This document shows positions 1 through 8,754 of a stretch of DNA of 64,000 nucleotides, one piece after another. The stretch covers positions 62,001 to 126,000 of the forward strand of contig CAWFZT010000013.1 of assembly GCA_963820415.1 (NCBI GenBank), given 5' to 3'. Each line of letters begins with the position of its first letter. Positions within the stretch are counted from its first letter, which is position 1. Source of the DNA: CAWFZT01 sp963820415. GTDB lineage: Bacteria > Chloroflexota > Anaerolineae > Anaerolineales > Anaerolineaceae. Both the position numbers and the translations under genes were made by a program. A model generated the notes under the pieces. The model was given only the letters and a program-made list of their open reading frames with translations, was not told the DNA's origin and did not search any database.

Positions 1-24
1 GAGCCTGACCTTTCGATCAGGCTC
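1..24 (-). terminator. Stem-loop downstream of tRNA-His
   Basis: An 8-bp perfect inverted repeat (GAGCCTGA / TCAGGCTC, loop of 8) lies about 17 bases beyond the 3' end of tRNA-His. It fits a terminator for the minus-strand hisS/tRNA-His transcript. Any U-tract would fall outside the window, so termination is an inference. Confidence 0.4.
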
Positions 25-40
25 TCTCTATATCTACTTG

Positions 41-113
41 GGTGGGCGACGGGGGTTGAACCCGCAACATCTTGATCCACAGTCAAGCACTCTGCCATTG
101 AGCTACGCCCACC
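41..113 (-). tRNA. tRNA-His (anticodon GTG)
   Basis: Read on the minus strand, the sequence folds into a cloverleaf. It has a 7-bp acceptor stem GTGGGCG/CGCCCAC, an anticodon stem CTTGA/TCAAG around a loop with GTG, and a T-arm containing GGTTCAACCC. A genome-encoded extra G precedes the acceptor stem opposite a C discriminator, the G-1:C73 pair that is the identity element of histidine tRNAs. CCA is not encoded. The gene lies about 20 bases downstream of hisS on the same strand, so synthetase and cognate tRNA may be co-transcribed. Confidence 0.95.
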
Positions 114-132
114 ATAATGCGTGGCTATTTTA

Positions 133-1413
133 TCACTGAGCCTGCGCTTGTGCAAGCAATTGCTGGATGTACCCGGCGGCCTCTGAACGTGGCAAGGTTT
201 GCTGCGTGCGCCGTGCCAGGTCTTTTACCACCACCTGCCCGCCGGCTTCCTCATCCGGGCCGATAATCACGGCAAGCAAGACCCCCATCCGGTCGGCAAA
301 CTTGAGCTGCCGCGGCAGCTTGGCCGTTTCAGGATAGGTGACGGCCTTGATCCCGCATTGGCGCAGCTCCGCCGCCATGCGGTAAGAGGCCGGGAAAAGC
401 GCTTCGTTGAAAACCGTCACCAGCACGGTATCCGGGATCGACCCGACCTTTGGCATCAAACCGTATTTTTCCAGGGTGACTAAGATCATCATGTCGCCCA
501 TGGCAAAACCGACCGCCGGCAAGGGGTCGCCGCCCACGTCGCTGACCAGGTTGTCGTAATGCCCGCCTCCCAGGATGGACCTGCCGCCATCCACGTCAAA
601 TGCCTCAAAGACCACCGCCGTGTAATAGTCCAGGCCGCGTATAATGTGGGCGTCGTAGCTGACGTATTCACGCACGCCCAGGCAGTCCAGCATAGAGAAA
701 ATCCGCTGCAGAGGGGCAGACTTCTTCCATAAATCTTCATCTACCAGGCTTAACTTTAAACCATCCAGTTGGGCCGGGGTCAGGCCGAGCTCAGCCGCAT
801 TGGCCTCCCAGGCTTCCTGGGCCATTTTATTTTGCCGGTCGATAAGGTGCAGCACCTCTGGCCGTAAAGCATCTGCCACACCCAATTCCGCCAGGGTCTG
901 GTTGGTAAGGCGTCGGTCGTTGATGTAAATCTGCACCTGTTGGGGCGACAACCCGACCTCATTAAAAAATGAAGCCGCTACTGCCACCAGTTCTGCGTCT
1001 GATTCAGGGGTATTTACCCCAATCATGTCGATGTTCCACTGGAAGAATTCACGTGAGCGTCCCTTTTGAGGACGTTCATAGCGCCAGAAGGGACCAAACG
1101 ACCACCACCGCAGCGGGAAAACCAGCTCCGACTGCCTCTGCGCCACCATTCGCGCCAGCGAAGGGGTGAGCTCAGGCCTCAGGGTGATCGGCTCGCCCCC
1201 ACGATCCTTAAAAACAAAAGACTGCTGGTTTACCAGCTCTTCGCCGGATTTGGCAGCATACAGGTCGATCTTTTCCAGAAAAGGGCCATCCCATTCCTGG
1301 TATCCATAACTTTCGGATACCCGCCTGATCGCCCGGTATAGCCACTGCCTGACCGCCATGTCTTTCGGAAAAAAATCTCGGGCGCCTTTAACGCCCTGGA
1401 GGATTGTTTTCAT
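133..1413 (-). CDS. hisS: Histidyl-tRNA synthetase
   Basis: Cytoplasmic class II aminoacyl-tRNA synthetase that charges tRNA-His with histidine using ATP. At 426 residues it has the usual length. Visible signatures are the N-terminal GVKGARDFFP segment with class II motif 1, motif 2 (LRPELTPSLAR, then FGPFWRYERPQKGRSREF), the histidine-specific RGLDYYTAVVFE loop near residue 265, GGGHYDNL, and motif 3 GFAMGDMMIL. The final ~100 residues form the HGTP anticodon-binding domain. The start ATG at 1413 begins the conserved MKTILQGVKGARDF region. The cognate tRNA gene follows immediately. Confidence 0.97.
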   Translation of the reverse strand: MKTILQGVKGARDFFPKDMAVRQWLYRAIRRVSESYGYQEWDGPFLEKIDLYAAKSGEELVNQQSFVFKDRGGEPITLRPELTPSLARMVAQRQSELVFPLRWWSFGPFWRYERPQKGRSREFFQWNIDMIGVNTPESDAELVAVAASFFNEVGLSPQQVQIYINDRRLTNQTLAELGVADALRPEVLHLIDRQNKMAQEAWEANAAELGLTPAQLDGLKLSLVDEDLWKKSAPLQRIFSMLDCLGVREYVSYDAHIIRGLDYYTAVVFEAFDVDGGRSILGGGHYDNLVSDVGGDPLPAVGFAMGDMMILVTLEKYGLMPKVGSIPDTVLVTVFNEALFPASYRMAAELRQCGIKAVTYPETAKLPRQLKFADRMGVLLAVIIGPDEEAGGQVVVKDLARRTQQTLPRSEAAGYIQQLLAQAQAQ

Positions 1414-2053
1414 CAGTCACCGCCGGGAAAAAAATTTAGTAAGAATGTCTTCATAAAAAGGTTATTGTGGATTTTAACACAAATCACCTTTTTCCTACTC
1501 GATTGGTGTGCAATAAGCCGTTAATATTTTTATCTTTATAATGAAAAATGATGGGTAAGCCAAAGGCAGCAAATCTCACCTGCCAAGGCCGTTCGCATAT
1601 TTCCCTAATGCGCCAGTTCTCCCATGCCCAGGACAGATATACTCTTCGCTTGGAAGAGTTCCTAGGGGTCAACCAGTTCGAACTCTCTGCGCCTACCTTT
1701 GCGGAAATCTGCCTTCCCTTATGAAAGTAAAAAAATCTGTCTTTCCGCATATCTTCCAGTTAACATGTGAAATTTTTAACAATTGACAACTTACCACACT
1801 TTACATGACATTTGATATTTGACCATATTCGTAGGTAAAGGGTAAACTTATTTCGATTAATTAGGCGTTATTGCCACTAATTTTATCCGATTTACTAAGA
1901 GTTGTGATGGTAACCTTATTAGAAAATTTTCCTCAAAACGATCCTATGGCTCACCCAGAGCCGAAGAAGTTGCTCGACCATTCTATATAGAGGATGGAAG
2001 GGAATTAACACCGGAATAATCAAAACTTTATCAAATCTGTCGGGAGATAGAAA
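1414..2053. other. 640-bp intergenic region between divergent hisS and hydrogenase operon
   Basis: AT-rich divergent spacer expected to hold the promoters of hisS (minus) and the hydrogenase operon (plus). Apart from the candidate promoter listed separately, no conserved RNA or credible gene was seen. A 28-codon reading frame starting at 1906 has no convincing ribosome site. Confidence 0.5.
1819..1848 (+). promoter_or_regulatory. Candidate sigma-70-type promoter of the hydrogenase operon
   Basis: TTGACC at 1819-1824 and TAAACT at 1843-1848 are separated by 18 bp. This would give a leader of about 200 nt before the first hydrogenase gene at 2054. A second TTGACA lies just upstream at 1783-1788 with a poor -10. 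The call rests on sequence similarity only. Confidence 0.35.
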
Positions 2054-2422
2054 ATGACTATAGTAAAAAGTCTTGAAGATTTAAAGCGCTTGCGCGAAGA
2101 AGCCCTGGAGAAACGTAAAGTTAAATCGGCCGCTGGTCAGGTTCAGGTCATCGTCACTATGGGCACCTGCGGGATCGCCGCCGGGGCCCGGGATGCTATG
2201 AAAGCCATTCTGGACACCATCGAAACCGAGAACCTCACAGGTATCATCGTTACCCAAACCGGCTGTGTTGGCCTGTGCGAACGCGAGCCGATCGTCCATG
2301 TTGTGATCGGCGAACGGCCCAAAGTCACTTATGGCAAGGTTACCCCTAAGGTTGCCCGCCGCATTATGAATGAGCACGTAGTTAGGGGTAATGTTGTCGA
2401 AGACCATGTTATTCCTGTGTGA
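2054..2422 (+). CDS. Stand-alone thioredoxin-like [2Fe-2S] protein (HndB-like) of hydrogenase operon
   Basis: A 122-residue soluble protein with an N-terminal helical stretch and a thioredoxin-like [2Fe-2S] domain. The cysteine pattern is GTCGIAAGA near residue 38 followed by TGCVGLCEREP near residues 73-80. This matches HndB of the NADP-reducing hydrogenase of Desulfovibrio and the N-terminal domain of HydB-type NuoF subunits. First gene of the operon, with GGGAG upstream of ATG 2054. It probably shuttles electrons in the diaphorase module. Its presence is notable because the NuoF-like subunit encoded two genes later has lost the equivalent cluster ligands, so this protein may supply it in trans. 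That last point is inference. Confidence 0.85.
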   Translation: MTIVKSLEDLKRLREEALEKRKVKSAAGQVQVIVTMGTCGIAAGARDAMKAILDTIETENLTGIIVTQTGCVGLCEREPIVHVVIGERPKVTYGKVTPKVARRIMNEHVVRGNVVEDHVIPV

Positions 2423-2525
2423 TATCTTTATGCAGGTATGTAATTTTAATGCGATCGTCATCAAGTAGCTGAAAAATTCCAGTCTCTTGGGTCTCAATGA
2501 GGACCTTACCTTCAGGAGGAGGACA

Positions 2526-3005
2526 ATGATCGTTGAAAATAAAGATGGCCAATTAGTCTTAGAAGCAGTCTACAAGGCTGTAGAACATCATGGAACGACC
2601 CGCGATGAATTGATCCCCATTCTGAGTGAGGTTAACCGCAGCCTGGGTTACCTGCCCGCCCAGGCGCTCGAAGAAATCAGCCGCATGCTACGCGTGCCCA
2701 AGAGCCAGATGTTTTCAGTTGCCACCTTTTATCAGATGCTGTCAACCAAGCCGCATGGCAAGCACGTCATCCAGTTCTGCGAAAGCGCTCCCTGTCACGT
2801 GGTAGGTGGTCGCCAGGTATGGCAGGCCCTGCAGGAAAACCTGAAGCTCAGCGCCAGCGAGACCAGCCCGGATGGCAAATGGAGCCTGGTCACGGTTAGC
2901 TGCCTGGGCGTTTGCGCCGTGGGTCCGGTCATTATCGTAGATGATGACATTTATGGCAACGTTGAGCCAGCCCAAATCCCCGCTATTCTGGCACGTTACC
3001 AATAA
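2526..3005 (+). CDS. NuoE/HydC-like [2Fe-2S] subunit of NAD-linked hydrogenase
   Basis: A 159-residue subunit of the NADH:quinone oxidoreductase 24-kDa family. It has a four-helix N-terminal domain (VYKAVEHHGTTRDELIPILS) and a thioredoxin-like domain binding one [2Fe-2S] through FCESAPCHVVGG (C-x4-C) and VSCLGVCAVGP (C-x3-C). The frame is open from 2487, but ATG 2526 is preferred because AGGAGGA (2514-2520) sits just upstream and the family homology begins there. It partners the flavin subunit that follows 12 bases downstream. In HydABC- and Hox-type enzymes this subunit passes electrons to or from the FMN site. Confidence 0.93.
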   Translation: MIVENKDGQLVLEAVYKAVEHHGTTRDELIPILSEVNRSLGYLPAQALEEISRMLRVPKSQMFSVATFYQMLSTKPHGKHVIQFCESAPCHVVGGRQVWQALQENLKLSASETSPDGKWSLVTVSCLGVCAVGPVIIVDDDIYGNVEPAQIPAILARYQ

Positions 3006-3017
3006 AAGGAGCCAAAC

Positions 3018-4652
3018 ATGAAAGCTATTCGTTCAATGGTACTGGTCTCCAGCGACCCCAGCAGCATGCAGAACGGTGCACAGGAAGTTTACCAGCACCT
3101 GCAGGAAGAAATAAAGACGTTCGGCCTGGATCGTGAAATCTCATTATCAATGGTTGGAGACATCGGCCGGCACGATGCTGTTCCACTGGTGATCGTTTAT
3201 CCTGAAGCAGTGATTTACGGGCCTGTGCATCCCGACGATGTGCATTACTTGGTTGAAGAACACCTTTACAAAGGCCGTGTAGCCGCCTCTTTACAGGCAC
3301 CGGCCCGTGAGCTGACCGGGCGCATCGCCTGGTTGTCTGCCCGGAAAGGTACCTTACCGGCTGAAAAGCGCGTCGTTTTGGAACGCGCCGGCCTAATCGA
3401 TCCCAATAATATTGAAGATTACATCGTCAACGATGGTTACCAGGCCCTGGGTAAAGTCCTGACCGGGATGGCCCCTGACGAAGTGATCAAAGAACTGGAA
3501 AAAAGCGGGTTGCGCGGCCGCGGCGGCGCCGGGTTCCCCACCGGGACCAAGTGGCGCTTCGTGGCCAGAGCCCCTGGGAAACCGAAATACGTCATTTGCA
3601 ATGCGGATGAAAGCGAGCCGGGAACCTTCAAGGACCGTCTGATCCTCGAGGGCGATCCGCACAGCATCCTGGAAGCGATGACCATCGCCGGCTTTGCCAT
3701 TGGCGCCAGTGAAGGTTACATCTACATTCGCGGCGAATATACCCTGGCCCAGGAACGATTCGTTAATGCCATCAAACAATCCAAAGAGATGGGCTTCCTC
3801 GGCGAACACATCTTTGGCACGGATTTCTATTTCGATATTCACGTCCACATGGGCGCAGGCGCCTACATCTGCGGCGAAGAGACTGCTCTGATCGAATCAA
3901 TCGAGGGCAAACGCGGCGAACCACGCGCTCGTCCGCCTTACCCCACCACCAACGGTCTGTGGAATAAACCGACCCTGGTGAACAACGTCGAAACCCTGGC
4001 GAACGTCCCTCCAATCATCCGCAATGGCGCCGATTGGTACCGAAAAATAGGCACCTCCAGCAGCCCGGGTACCAAGGTTTACACCATTCTTGGCAACGTT
4101 AACGACACCGGCCTGATTGAGGTCGCCATGGGGATCACCCTGCGCGAAGTCATCGCTATTTATGCCAAAGGCATGAAGAACGATGCCCCCTTCAAGCTGG
4201 CTCAGACCGGCGGTTCGAGCGGTTCGATCATCCCCTCCAGCCTGCAGGATACTCCGATGGACTTCGATTCATTCAGCCGCTCCGGTGTGGCCTTGGGGTC
4301 GGGGGCGCTGCTGATCTGCAATGACGACGTATGCGTGGTCGACCTGGCCAAAGTCCTGCTCAATTTCTTCCGCGTCGAAAGCTGCGGGAAGTGCAACCCC
4401 TGCCGCATCGGCAACCAGCGGGCTTACCAGATCCTCACCAACATCTCTGAAGGCACTGGCGCTCTGAAGGATCTGGAAGATTTACAACTTCTTAGCGATA
4501 ACCTGTACCAGCTTTCCAACTGCGGCCTGGGCCAGACCGCCGGAACGCCAATCCGTGACATCCTGACCCATTTCCGCGCCGAAGTGGAAGCGCACATTCG
4601 TCTAAAAGTCTGCCCGGCAGGTGTCTGCCCGATGAGCGGAAAGAAAATTTGA
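3018..4652 (+). CDS. NuoF/HydB-like FMN and NAD(P)-binding subunit, with degenerate N-terminal cluster domain
   Basis: A 544-residue flavoprotein of the NuoF/HydB/HndC family, the NAD(P)H-reacting subunit. The core shows the FMN/NAD site GRGGAGFPTG, CNADESEPGTFKDR, the GAGAYICGEETALIES loop, and the C-terminal [4Fe-4S] site ESCGKCNPC (about 456-462) plus NCGLGQ (about 500). The first ~95 residues align with the thioredoxin-like [2Fe-2S] domain of HydB (ending VPLVIVYPEAVIYGPV), but every ligand cysteine is replaced (SSDPSS, GDIGRHDAVP), so no cluster can bind there. The protein stops just after CPAGVCPM, where HydB/HndC proteins continue into a two-cluster ferredoxin domain. Both end domains of the bifurcating type are therefore non-functional or absent. 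Confidence 0.93.
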   Translation: MKAIRSMVLVSSDPSSMQNGAQEVYQHLQEEIKTFGLDREISLSMVGDIGRHDAVPLVIVYPEAVIYGPVHPDDVHYLVEEHLYKGRVAASLQAPARELTGRIAWLSARKGTLPAEKRVVLERAGLIDPNNIEDYIVNDGYQALGKVLTGMAPDEVIKELEKSGLRGRGGAGFPTGTKWRFVARAPGKPKYVICNADESEPGTFKDRLILEGDPHSILEAMTIAGFAIGASEGYIYIRGEYTLAQERFVNAIKQSKEMGFLGEHIFGTDFYFDIHVHMGAGAYICGEETALIESIEGKRGEPRARPPYPTTNGLWNKPTLVNNVETLANVPPIIRNGADWYRKIGTSSSPGTKVYTILGNVNDTGLIEVAMGITLREVIAIYAKGMKNDAPFKLAQTGGSSGSIIPSSLQDTPMDFDSFSRSGVALGSGALLICNDDVCVVDLAKVLLNFFRVESCGKCNPCRIGNQRAYQILTNISEGTGALKDLEDLQLLSDNLYQLSNCGLGQTAGTPIRDILTHFRAEVEAHIRLKVCPAGVCPMSGKKI

Positions 4653-4693
4653 AATTCCCGAAAACCATCTCTGAAAATAAGAGAGGATCGATA

Positions 4694-6652
4694 ATGGTCA
4701 ATATCACAATTGATGGAAAACTGATCGAAGTGCCTGAAGGGACGACCGTGCTAGGCGCTGCCCGCCTGGGCGGGATTGAAATTCCCACCCTGTGCGACCA
4801 TCCCCACCTGACCCCGTATGGCGGCTGCCGCCTTTGCCTGGTCGAGATTGAAGGGGCGCGCACCCTCCAGCCTTCTTGCACGATGCCCGCCAGCAACAAT
4901 ATGGTGGTGCACACCGATACCGCTAAAGTGCGCGAAGCGCGCAAGTTTATGCTTACCCTGATCTTCAGCGAGCGCAACCACTTCTGTATGTACTGCCAGG
5001 TCTCCGGCGGCGACTGCGAGCTGCAAAATGCCGCTTACCGTGAGGGGATGACCAACTGGCCCTTACAGCCCAACTGGCAGTCCAACGCGGTCGATGCTTC
5101 GCATCCCTATTTCATCCTTGAAAACAACCGCTGCATTCTTTGCCGGCGATGTGTGCGGGCCTGCGGCGAGTTGGTGGGCAATTTCACTCTTGGGTTCGAA
5201 GAACGCGGCGCCAAGAGCTTACTGGTAGCCGACCTGGGCACTCCACTTGGCCAAAGCACCTGCGTTTCCTGCGGCGCCTGCCTGGAGGTATGCCCAACCG
5301 GCGCCTTGATCGACCGCTGGAGCGCCTATCGCGGCCTCGAAACCCAGGCCGAGAAACACCAGACCATCTGTGTAGGATGCAGCATCGGCTGCGGAATCGA
5401 CGTGCTGACCCGAGACAACAACCTGGTTCGCATCGAAGGCAACTGGGATGCCCCAATCAACGGCGGCGTGTTGTGCAAGGTTGGCAAGTTCCAACCGTTG
5501 GCGGATGATCGCCAGCGCCTGGCAACCCCATTGTTACGCAAGGATGGCGTGCTCAAGGCCGCCACCTGGGAAGAAGGCCTGGCTGCCGCTGTCAAGCATC
5601 TCAAACCGGGTAAAGATGGGGTAGCCGCCCTGGCCTCTACTCGCTTGCCGGCTGAAGCCCTGTATGCATTCAAGCAAATTTTCTCCGGTAAACTGCAGAG
5701 CGATATGGTCACCAGCACCGAAGAAGGCCAGCCGACTGCCGTCACTGCCAGTATAGCTGAAGAGCTGGGCAAGCCCTTTGAAGGCAAACTCGATGCACTG
5801 GATAGCGCAGATGCCTTCCTGGCCATCGGGGTCAACCTGATCGATAACCACGAAGTAGCTGGCTTCTTTATCAAGCGCGCCTTACCCAACGGCGCCAAAC
5901 TGGTTGTCATCGACCCTGCTGAAAATCCGATGGATGTTCTGGCGGATAAAGTGCTCAAATCGAAGGCCGATGAACAGGACGTCATTCTGGCTCTCTCCGC
6001 CGCGGTGATCAAACTTGGTCTGGCGAAAAGCGACAGCGCGATCAGGCCAGAAATCCTGAACAGCCTGGCCGCCAAGACTGGCGTCACCGTGGAGGATTAC
6101 CAGGCTGCCGCGCAAGTACTTGCGTCTGCCGAGAAACCGGTGATCTTTTATGGCAAGGGCATTACCACCAAATCAACCACGGCTTTGAAAGCCCTGGTGG
6201 TGCTGGCCCGCCTGACCGGCGCGACCATGATCAGCGCCAAAGGCGGAGCGAACAGCCTGGCAGCCGCTCAGTACCGGATGGATCAGGTTTTTCAGATGAA
6301 CGGGCATCAGGCCGCCTTCGTCGCCCTGGCTGACGATAAACCGTCCCAGCGCCTGATCCAGCGGTTGGAGAAAGCTCCCTTCGTGGTAGTAATGGCCAGC
6401 TATACCTCACAGCTCACCTCGATGGCTGACGTAGTTTTACCGGTCACGACTTGGACCGAACAAGAAGGTCATTACCTCAGCCTGGATGGCCATCTACAGA
6501 AAGCCAAAGCGGCACTCACCGCTCCCGAAGAAATTCTCACCAGCGAAGCGGTACTCAATACCATCGCCGCACGCTTGGGCGTCACCCTGGCCATGGACTG
6601 GAAAGATCAGCTCTTCGAGCGGGTTGCTCCCGTCACCATTGTCGAAGGATAA
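4694..6652 (+). CDS. NuoG/HydA-like Fe-S subunit of NAD-linked hydrogenase
   Basis: A 652-residue iron-sulfur subunit that wires the flavin subunit to the hydrogenase. In order: plant-type [2Fe-2S] domain (C33, C44, C47, C61 region), His-Cys [4Fe-4S] motif RNHFCMYCQVSGGDC (about 95-109), two [4Fe-4S] sites (RCILCRRCVRAC and CVSCGACLEVC), then the NuoG/formate-dehydrogenase type site CVGCSIGCG with the last Cys in LCKVG. Residues from about 265 on form a molybdopterin-oxidoreductase-like domain without visible catalytic Cys/Sec, as in NuoG. The open frame extends back to a TTG at 4649, but ATG 4694 is chosen because GAGAGGA (4681-4687) is well placed and homology (MVNITIDGK) starts there. It is far longer than HoxU (about 240 residues). 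Confidence 0.9.
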   Translation: MVNITIDGKLIEVPEGTTVLGAARLGGIEIPTLCDHPHLTPYGGCRLCLVEIEGARTLQPSCTMPASNNMVVHTDTAKVREARKFMLTLIFSERNHFCMYCQVSGGDCELQNAAYREGMTNWPLQPNWQSNAVDASHPYFILENNRCILCRRCVRACGELVGNFTLGFEERGAKSLLVADLGTPLGQSTCVSCGACLEVCPTGALIDRWSAYRGLETQAEKHQTICVGCSIGCGIDVLTRDNNLVRIEGNWDAPINGGVLCKVGKFQPLADDRQRLATPLLRKDGVLKAATWEEGLAAAVKHLKPGKDGVAALASTRLPAEALYAFKQIFSGKLQSDMVTSTEEGQPTAVTASIAEELGKPFEGKLDALDSADAFLAIGVNLIDNHEVAGFFIKRALPNGAKLVVIDPAENPMDVLADKVLKSKADEQDVILALSAAVIKLGLAKSDSAIRPEILNSLAAKTGVTVEDYQAAAQVLASAEKPVIFYGKGITTKSTTALKALVVLARLTGATMISAKGGANSLAAAQYRMDQVFQMNGHQAAFVALADDKPSQRLIQRLEKAPFVVVMASYTSQLTSMADVVLPVTTWTEQEGHYLSLDGHLQKAKAALTAPEEILTSEAVLNTIAARLGVTLAMDWKDQLFERVAPVTIVEG

Positions 6653-6696
6653 CCTTACGGGTAGATCCGATCTGGGTATGATAAAAGGAGATAGCT

Positions 6697-7239
6697 ATGC
6701 GAAAACCTAAAATTGCGAGTGATTGGATGGCAGGCTGCGCCGGGTGTCACATGTCCCTTTTGGACATCGATGAACGTATCATCGCCGTTGCAGAACTGGC
6801 GGACATCCGCGCCACTCCCATCACCGACTTTAAAGAACCCGATGAAAAAGGTGTGGACGTTGGCATCCTGGAAGGCGGCATTAACAATTCGGCCAATGAA
6901 GAAGTAGCCCACCGCATGCGCAAGCGCTGCGGCATCCTGGTAGCCCTGGGCGACTGCGCCGTGTTTGGCGGCGTGCCAGCTATGCGCAATTTCTTCACTT
7001 TGGAAGAAACGCTGCGGCGCGCCTATGTGGAAACCGAAAGTACCGATTCTGAGGGCATGATCCCTAACGATCCTGAGTTATGCGTGCCAACCAAGGTGCG
7101 TGCCCTCCAGGAAGTGGTCCCGGTTGATGTTTTCGTCCCGGGCTGCCCGCCGGATGCTGATACCATTTTCTATGTGTTGAGTGAGCTGGCTCAGGGTCGC
7201 CGTCCCGAAATCAAGGGCGATAAGAATCAGTGGCAGTAA
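6697..7239 (+). CDS. [NiFe]-hydrogenase small subunit (group 3, HoxY-like)
   Basis: A 180-residue cytoplasmic small subunit carrying the proximal [4Fe-4S] cluster next to the NiFe site. Ligand cysteines are recognisable as CAGC (C14 and C17), ALGDCAVFGG (about 88) and VPGCPPD (about 149). There is no Tat signal and no medial/distal cluster domain, which fits soluble group 3 (bidirectional, NAD-linked) enzymes rather than membrane uptake enzymes. AAAGGAG precedes ATG 6697, 44 bases after the NuoG-like gene. The large subunit follows after 15 bases. Confidence 0.94.
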   Translation: MRKPKIASDWMAGCAGCHMSLLDIDERIIAVAELADIRATPITDFKEPDEKGVDVGILEGGINNSANEEVAHRMRKRCGILVALGDCAVFGGVPAMRNFFTLEETLRRAYVETESTDSEGMIPNDPELCVPTKVRALQEVVPVDVFVPGCPPDADTIFYVLSELAQGRRPEIKGDKNQWQ

Positions 7240-7254
7240 GCCTGGAGGATAATA

Positions 7255-8682
7255 ATGGTCGCACAAAAAATAACAATTGAACCGGTAACCCGCATTGAAG
7301 GCCATGCTAAAGTAACCATCCGCATGAACGATGCGGGCAAAGTGGAGCATGCCTACCTGCACGTCAACGAATTCCGCGGCTTCGAGAAATTTTGTGAAGG
7401 CCGCATGGTCTTTGAAATGCCCAGCATTACCCCACGCATCTGTGGGATTTGCCCGGTCAGCCACCATCTGGCGTCTGCCAAGGCTGGCGACGAAGTGATG
7501 GGCTGCCCACCGCCTCGCCCGGCTTCTTTGCTGCGCGAGCTGATGCACATGGGACAGATCATCCAGAGCCACGGCATGCATTTCTTCGAGCTGGCTGGCC
7601 CGGACCTGCTGCTCGGTTTTGACGCCGACCCGGCCATCCGCAACGTGGTAGGGCTGATCCAGGCCGATCCAGGGTTGACTTTGAAGGCCGTCAATCTGCG
7701 TAAATTCGGGCAGGAGATCATCCACACTCTCGGCGGGCGCCGAATTCATCCAAACTTCGCTGTGCCAGGAGGGGTAAATAAATCCCTGAAAGCCCCGGAA
7801 CGAGATTACATCCGTTCTGGGGTGGACGAAGCGATTGCCACCCTCCAGCTAGGCATCCAGATTATGAAAGGCTGGGCGGAGAAAAACGCAGAAGATATCA
7901 ACAAGTTTGCTGTCTTCCCCACCGGATATTTTGGCCTGGTAACACCGGAAAATGGCCTTGAGCTCTATGCTGGGCAAATTCGCCTGATCGATTCCGCAGG
8001 CCAGCAGCTTGAGAAATTTGATGGACGCAATTACCTGGATTACATCGCCGAACATGTAGAGAACTGGTCTTACCTCAAATTCCCCTACTACAAGAAAATG
8101 GGGTATCCGGGTGGTGTTTATCGCGTCGGCCCATTGGGCCGCCTGAATATTGCCGAAAAAATCGATACGCCCCTGGCGAATGCTGAGCTGAAGAACTTCA
8201 AAGCCCTCAACCCAGGTCATCCGGTTGAAAATACTCTCTTATACCATTATGCCCGTTTGATCGAAGGTCTCTTTGCTGCAGAAAGGGTAAACATCTTACT
8301 GGACGATCCGGACCTCCTCAGCACGGACATCCTCAACACCCACCACAATTTCCGTGGGGTGGGCGTTGGCGTCATTGAAGCTCCACGAGGAACGCTGATC
8401 CACCACTATTGGGCGCGTGAGAATGGCCAGCTTGAGAAGGTAAACCTGATCGTTTCTACCGGACACAATAACTGGGCAATGAGCAATTCGGTCGATAGCG
8501 TCGCCAAGACCTATATCACCGGCCCGGAAGTTACCGAAGGGATGCTCAACCGGGTCGAAGCGGCCATCCGCGCTTACGACCCCTGCCTTTCCTGCTCTAC
8601 CCATGCCATCGGTCAAATGCCGATGATCGTCGAAATCGAGGATATAGACGGGAATCTGGTCCGTTCGATCCAAAGAGACTGA
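7255..8682 (+). CDS. [NiFe]-hydrogenase large subunit (group 3d-like, HoxH type)
   Basis: A 475-residue catalytic subunit holding the NiFe(CN)2CO centre that interconverts H2 with protons and electrons. The Ni ligands are in the L1 motif RICGICPVSHH (C63, C66) and the L2 motif DPCLSCSTH (C444, C447, H450), and the N-terminal RIEGHA motif is intact. The 25 residues after His450 form the extension that a maturation protease removes once nickel is inserted. That protease gene follows. Length and motifs fit the NAD-linked group 3d (Hox/HydL) clade; exact grouping needs a tree. Last gene before a strong stem-loop. Confidence 0.95.
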   Translation: MVAQKITIEPVTRIEGHAKVTIRMNDAGKVEHAYLHVNEFRGFEKFCEGRMVFEMPSITPRICGICPVSHHLASAKAGDEVMGCPPPRPASLLRELMHMGQIIQSHGMHFFELAGPDLLLGFDADPAIRNVVGLIQADPGLTLKAVNLRKFGQEIIHTLGGRRIHPNFAVPGGVNKSLKAPERDYIRSGVDEAIATLQLGIQIMKGWAEKNAEDINKFAVFPTGYFGLVTPENGLELYAGQIRLIDSAGQQLEKFDGRNYLDYIAEHVENWSYLKFPYYKKMGYPGGVYRVGPLGRLNIAEKIDTPLANAELKNFKALNPGHPVENTLLYHYARLIEGLFAAERVNILLDDPDLLSTDILNTHHNFRGVGVGVIEAPRGTLIHHYWARENGQLEKVNLIVSTGHNNWAMSNSVDSVAKTYITGPEVTEGMLNRVEAAIRAYDPCLSCSTHAIGQMPMIVEIEDIDGNLVRSIQRD

Positions 8683-8704
8683 TTGGTTTTCAGATAAATT
8701 CACT

Positions 8705-8754
8705 GTCACCGCAGACGCAATCCCGCCCGGCAGTGTGTCTGCGGTGACCTTTTA
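8705..8754 (+). terminator. 12-bp stem-loop between hydrogenase large subunit and its protease
   Basis: GTCACCGCAGAC (8705-8716) and GTCTGCGGTGAC (8737-8748) form a perfect 12-bp stem followed by CTTTTA. It resembles a terminator or partial terminator after the structural genes. Since the protease starts only 12 bases further on, it may attenuate rather than end transcription, giving less protease than hydrogenase. Confidence 0.7.

Noticed and set aside
1484..1750. 88-codon minus-strand open frame upstream of hisS
   Set aside because: No recognisable protein, no ribosome site, Arg/Trp/Phe-rich translation typical of a chance frame in the AT-rich spacer.
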